Source of the DNA: an uncultured Leucobacter sp.
GTDB lineage: Bacteria; Actinomycetota; Actinomycetes; Actinomycetales; Microbacteriaceae
DNA length: 25,581 bases
Assembly (NCBI GenBank): GCA_937872275.1
Contig: CALMSE010000115.1
Span: 1 to 25,581, forward strand
Direction of reading: 5' to 3'
The position numbers and the translations under genes were made by a program. Under the pieces are notes generated by a model, which saw nothing but the letters and a program-made list of their open reading frames with translations, made no database searches and had not been told where the DNA came from. This document shows positions 23,092 to 25,581 of this stretch, piece after piece (position 1 is the first letter of the stretch; the number at the start of each line of letters is the position of its first letter).

Positions 23092-25061
23092 CAGCCCTCG
23101 CCTGCGATCTCGGCGATGAGGTTGTCGGTCTCGGCTTCGAGCGCGCGGATGTCGGCCTGGATCTCGGCAAGTGTGCGCATCGGTGTGGGCTTGTAGAAGT
23201 GGCGGGTGAACGAGATTTCGTAGCCAATCTTCGTCTTGCTCTCGTCGATCCATGCGTCGGGCGCGTATGGCTCCACCTCGCGACGGAAGAAGGCCTCGAT
23301 CCCGTCGGCGTACTCACCGGCAGGTTCGGTCAGTGGCACTTGTTCGGTATCGCGCAGTTCGGTGTCGGGCTCGTACTCGACCATGCGAGTGCGCCCGTCA
23401 ATGATTGCCTCGTACCGTCCGTGCAGCGGGTCGGGCGTGGCGGCGAAAGGCAGCACCTTCTTGATGATCGGCGGTGCCGCCTCGTCGCGGACGCCGTGCT
23501 CCTTGAGCTTCTTGATCTCGGCGGGCTTGTAGACGCGCCCTTCCTCGACGCCCGCAATGCGCAGCGGGCGTTCGACAGTGAACTTGTGGTAGCCGAAGTC
23601 GATGCCGTCAAAGATCTTGGAGTGGTCGGGGTCATTCGCCTCATCGAAAGCTCGGTAGGTCGCGAGCACGCGGTCGGCATCAACTGAGCTGATCTCGACG
23701 CCCTTCTCACCGAGGTTTTTGCGCAGCGGAGTGAACCAGCTGGTGGCGTCGATGAGCTGCACCTTGCCTCTACGTCGCGCCTCCTTGCGGTTCGAGATCA
23801 CCCACACGTAGGTGGCGATGCCGGTGTTGTAGAACATCTTGAGCGGCAGGGCGACAATGGCTTCGAGCCAGTCGTTCTCGATGATCCAGCGGCGGAAGTT
23901 GCTCTCACCCTGACCGGCATCGCCGGTGAACAACGAGGAGCCGTTGTGTACCGATGCGATGCGGGAACCGAGTGCCGTGCCCTGCTTCATCTTCGAGATG
24001 AGGTTCGCGAGGAACATGAGCTGGCCATCGCTGCTGCGGGTGACCAGCGAGTAGTCGGGGTCGCCGTCGTGGGTGACGATGAAGCGAGGGTCGATGATCC
24101 TCTTCGCCCCGCCCAGACGATCCTGATCGGTCTTCCAGCTCTTGCCGTAGGGCGGATTGGAGAGCATGAAGTCGAACTCTTCGCCGGCGAAGGCATCGTT
24201 CGATAGCGTCGACCATTCTGGGCCGCCGACGATGTTGTCCGCCGCCATCCCCTCACCCTTGAGGATCAGGTCGGCCTTGGCGATCGCGTAGGTCTCGGCG
24301 TTGATCTCCTGGCCATAGAGGTGAGTGGAGACCTTCTTCCCGGCGGGAGCGGTGAGGTGCTTGAGGGTTTCCTCCGCGACGGTGAGCATGCCGCCGGTTC
24401 CCATCGCCCCGTCGTACAGGCGGTAGGTGCCTGAGGGGATCACCTCGGCGATGGGCTCGAACATCAGCCGGGTCATGAGGCGCACCGCGTCTCGCGGCGT
24501 CCAGTGCTCACCCGCCTCCTCGTTGTTCTCCTCGTTGAACCGGCGCACCAGTTCCTCGAACACGGTGCCCATGCCGTGGTTGTCCAGGCCCGCGGGCGAG
24601 AGGTCGAGGTCGGGTGAAAGGAACTTCTCGATCAGTGCCCCGAGTGCGTCGGCCTTCGTGAGGCGCGTGAGCTGGTTGCGGAACTCGAAGTTGTCGATGA
24701 TCTCCTGCACGTTCGGAGAGAAGCCACCCAGGTACGCCTCGAAGTTCTGCCGAAGCCGCGTGGCGTTGGCGGCGTGTCGCAGCGTCTTGAGCGTGAAGCC
24801 GGACGTGTTGTAGAAGTCCTGCTTCGCAGCGTCACGCAGCGGCGCGTCCTGGTCGACGATCCCTGCCTGATCGAGCGTCTTCTTCATCGCGAGGACCGCG
24901 TCTTGGGTGGGTTCGAGCACGCTGTCGAGGCGCCGCAGCACCGTGAACGGCAAGATCACGTCTCGGTACTTGCCACGGACGTAGAGGTCTCGAAGCACGT
25001 CGTCGGCGATGCTCCAGATCAGCGCGACGAGGCGAGCGTGGTTGATGGAGTTCTGCGGCAA
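23091..25061 (-). CDS. hsdM: Type I restriction-modification DNA methyltransferase subunit M
   Basis: With TTG 25061 as start the protein is 656 residues. An N-terminal HsdM helical domain (LVALIWSIADDVLRDLYVRG onward) precedes the N6-adenine methyltransferase core with the AdoMet motif DGAMGTGGM (217-225) and the catalytic NPPY (302-305). A long C-terminal extension ends in a helical region. It methylates the host DNA at the HsdS target and forms the M2S core that HsdR joins. The TTG is chosen because AAGGA lies 6 bases upstream and the extension to ATG 25148 is Arg/Pro-rich without domain character; that ATG remains an alternative. It heads the defence operon. Confidence 0.95.
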   Translation of the reverse strand: MPQNSINHARLVALIWSIADDVLRDLYVRGKYRDVILPFTVLRRLDSVLEPTQDAVLAMKKTLDQAGIVDQDAPLRDAAKQDFYNTSGFTLKTLRHAANATRLRQNFEAYLGGFSPNVQEIIDNFEFRNQLTRLTKADALGALIEKFLSPDLDLSPAGLDNHGMGTVFEELVRRFNEENNEEAGEHWTPRDAVRLMTRLMFEPIAEVIPSGTYRLYDGAMGTGGMLTVAEETLKHLTAPAGKKVSTHLYGQEINAETYAIAKADLILKGEGMAADNIVGGPEWSTLSNDAFAGEEFDFMLSNPPYGKSWKTDQDRLGGAKRIIDPRFIVTHDGDPDYSLVTRSSDGQLMFLANLISKMKQGTALGSRIASVHNGSSLFTGDAGQGESNFRRWIIENDWLEAIVALPLKMFYNTGIATYVWVISNRKEARRRGKVQLIDATSWFTPLRKNLGEKGVEISSVDADRVLATYRAFDEANDPDHSKIFDGIDFGYHKFTVERPLRIAGVEEGRVYKPAEIKKLKEHGVRDEAAPPIIKKVLPFAATPDPLHGRYEAIIDGRTRMVEYEPDTELRDTEQVPLTEPAGEYADGIEAFFRREVEPYAPDAWIDESKTKIGYEISFTRHFYKPTPMRTLAEIQADIRALEAETDNLIAEIAGEG

Positions 25062-25067
25062 CGCATG

Positions 25068-25072
25068 TCCTT
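25068..25072 (-). promoter_or_regulatory. Ribosome binding site fixing the TTG start of hsdM
   Basis: AAGGA on the minus strand ends 6 bases before TTG 25061. An ATG between them is in another frame and would give only a 15-codon peptide before a stop. This is the main reason for preferring the TTG. Confidence 0.55.
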
Positions 25073-25104
25073 CGAGTCGTGCTTCGGGGGTCTGGCGCCG
25101 GGGC

Positions 25105-25128
25105 ACGGTGAACCGTCTGCACGCAGAC
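25105..25128. repeat. Two overlapping inverted repeats upstream of hsdM
   Basis: ACGGT-GA-ACCGT (25105-25116) and GTCTGC-AC-GCAGAC (25115-25128) are perfect dyads sharing two bases, 44-67 bp ahead of the TTG start. They could be operator sites or leader hairpins affecting hsdM expression. Confidence 0.35.
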
Positions 25129-25181
25129 CACACTGGAGCCGACGACATCGCTCCCCACGGATGACGATAGGCGCCATCACG

Positions 25182-25200
25182 GACATTCTCTCAGAGTGTC
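25182..25200. repeat. Near-palindrome GACATTCTCTCAGAGTGTC upstream of hsdM
   Basis: Seven of nine positions pair around a central T. A weak -10 candidate TATCGT (25164-25169, minus strand) lies 12 bases nearer to hsdM, so the repeat would cover the -35 area. It may be an operator for the restriction operon. Confidence 0.3.
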
Positions 25201-25224
25201 GTGCCCGAGAGGGGGATCGTCGAA

Positions 25225-25473
25225 CTACGGAGGGCCGGCGGTTGCTCGCTCTACGAGTGCGGCATGGAGCGACTGGACGTGGTGAGAGAGCTTCCCGAAC
25301 CTCGGCTGGTCGGGGTCGTACGCCTTGCGGGTGCGGTCTCGCACGAGGGCCGTGAGTGTCCACACCACAGCGAACATCGCATCGTCGTCTGCCAGCACCG
25401 CCTTGACGCAGTCGCTCCGAGGGTGGGGCACCTCGATGCGGCGTTCTCGCACCTCGGTGACAACCTTCTCCAC
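25225..25473 (-). CDS. Possible small hypothetical protein
   Basis: The 82-codon frame from GTG 25473 ends at TAG 25225. Third codon positions are mostly G or C and the composition (RRIEVPHPRSDCVKAVLADD, then FAVVWTLTALVRDR) looks protein-like, but no family is recognised and no good Shine-Dalgarno is present. The same frame stays open upstream of the GTG until a TGA near 25550, and the protein-like character seems to continue there without a start codon, so this could be the tail of a gene broken by a frameshift. It lies upstream of hsdM on the same strand. Confidence 0.4.
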   Translation of the reverse strand: MEKVVTEVRERRIEVPHPRSDCVKAVLADDDAMFAVVWTLTALVRDRTRKAYDPDQPRFGKLSHHVQSLHAALVERATAGPP

Positions 25474-25559
25474 GATCTTGACCTGTACCGCTCCGTCGCG
25501 GTGGGCGCGGCGATCCTCGTATGTGGGGGTCTGATGTAGGAACAGGTGACATCAAACAT

Positions 25560-25580
25560 GGCTAGCCGAGAGGGCTGGCC
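25560..25580. terminator. Hairpin at the right edge
   Basis: GGCTAGCC (25560-25567) pairs with GGCTGGCC (25573-25580) over 8 positions, one a G-T wobble, around a GAGAG loop. No T-run follows inside the window. It could be the end of a gene to the right or a leader structure. Confidence 0.3.
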
Positions 25581-25581
25581 T

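Noticed and set aside
1..25581. CRISPR arrays, tRNA or rRNA genes, complete insertion sequences
   Set aside because: I looked for regularly spaced repeats, cloverleaf-like segments and transposase motifs and saw none; a dedicated tRNA scan was not possible.

Overview
The window is high-GC DNA with dense, overlapping genes, many GTG starts and actinobacterial-type proteins. I read it as an actinobacterium, perhaps Microbacteriaceae, but no marker gene fixes the taxon. Nearly every gene lies on the minus strand, so transcription runs from right to left. I found no rRNA, tRNA, CRISPR array or complete insertion sequence.

Left edge (1-988): the N-terminal part of a NarL-type membrane histidine kinase, cut by the window edge. 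A 286 bp gap (989-1274) follows, holding a strong hairpin beyond the end of the next operon.

Catabolic operon (15139 down to 1275): thirteen genes, mostly joined by 1-4 bp gaps or ATGA/GTGA overlaps. In transcription order they encode a LeuB-type beta-decarboxylating dehydrogenase, a lipoprotein solute-binding protein, an M28-type peptidase, an ABC ATPase, two ABC permeases (polyamine/opine-type importer), a ketopantoate-reductase-like enzyme, a type-2 malate/lactate dehydrogenase, an MmgE/PrpD protein, an SDR dehydrogenase, a fumarylacetoacetate-hydrolase-fold enzyme, a LysR regulator and an M20 amidohydrolase. A promoter overlapped by a palindrome and a repeated half-site lies just upstream (15177-15243). 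The operon looks like an import-and-degrade pathway for an amide-linked organic acid. The substrate is not readable from the sequence; a pantothenate/pantoate-like or iminodisuccinate-like compound are two testable guesses.

Junction (15140-15607): promoter/operator, then a stretch without a convincing gene, then a small rightward ORF (15608-15880) ending in a resolvase-like helix-turn-helix.

Defence locus (25061 down to 15908): a type I restriction-modification operon, hsdM-hsdS-[higB-higA]-hsdR-TIR, followed by an unknown gene. A HigB-type toxin and an antitoxin fused to an ImmA/IrrE-type metalloprotease sit between hsdS and hsdR with their own palindromic operator. The last hsd-linked gene overlaps hsdR by ATGA and encodes a coiled-coil protein with a C-terminal TIR domain that keeps the putative NADase glutamate. 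This nesting of restriction, toxin-antitoxin and TIR effector is the most interesting part of the window; the TIR protein may be a backup abortive-infection effector that senses the state of the restriction complex.

Right edge (25062-25581): inverted repeats upstream of hsdM, a possible small ORF and a hairpin at the border.
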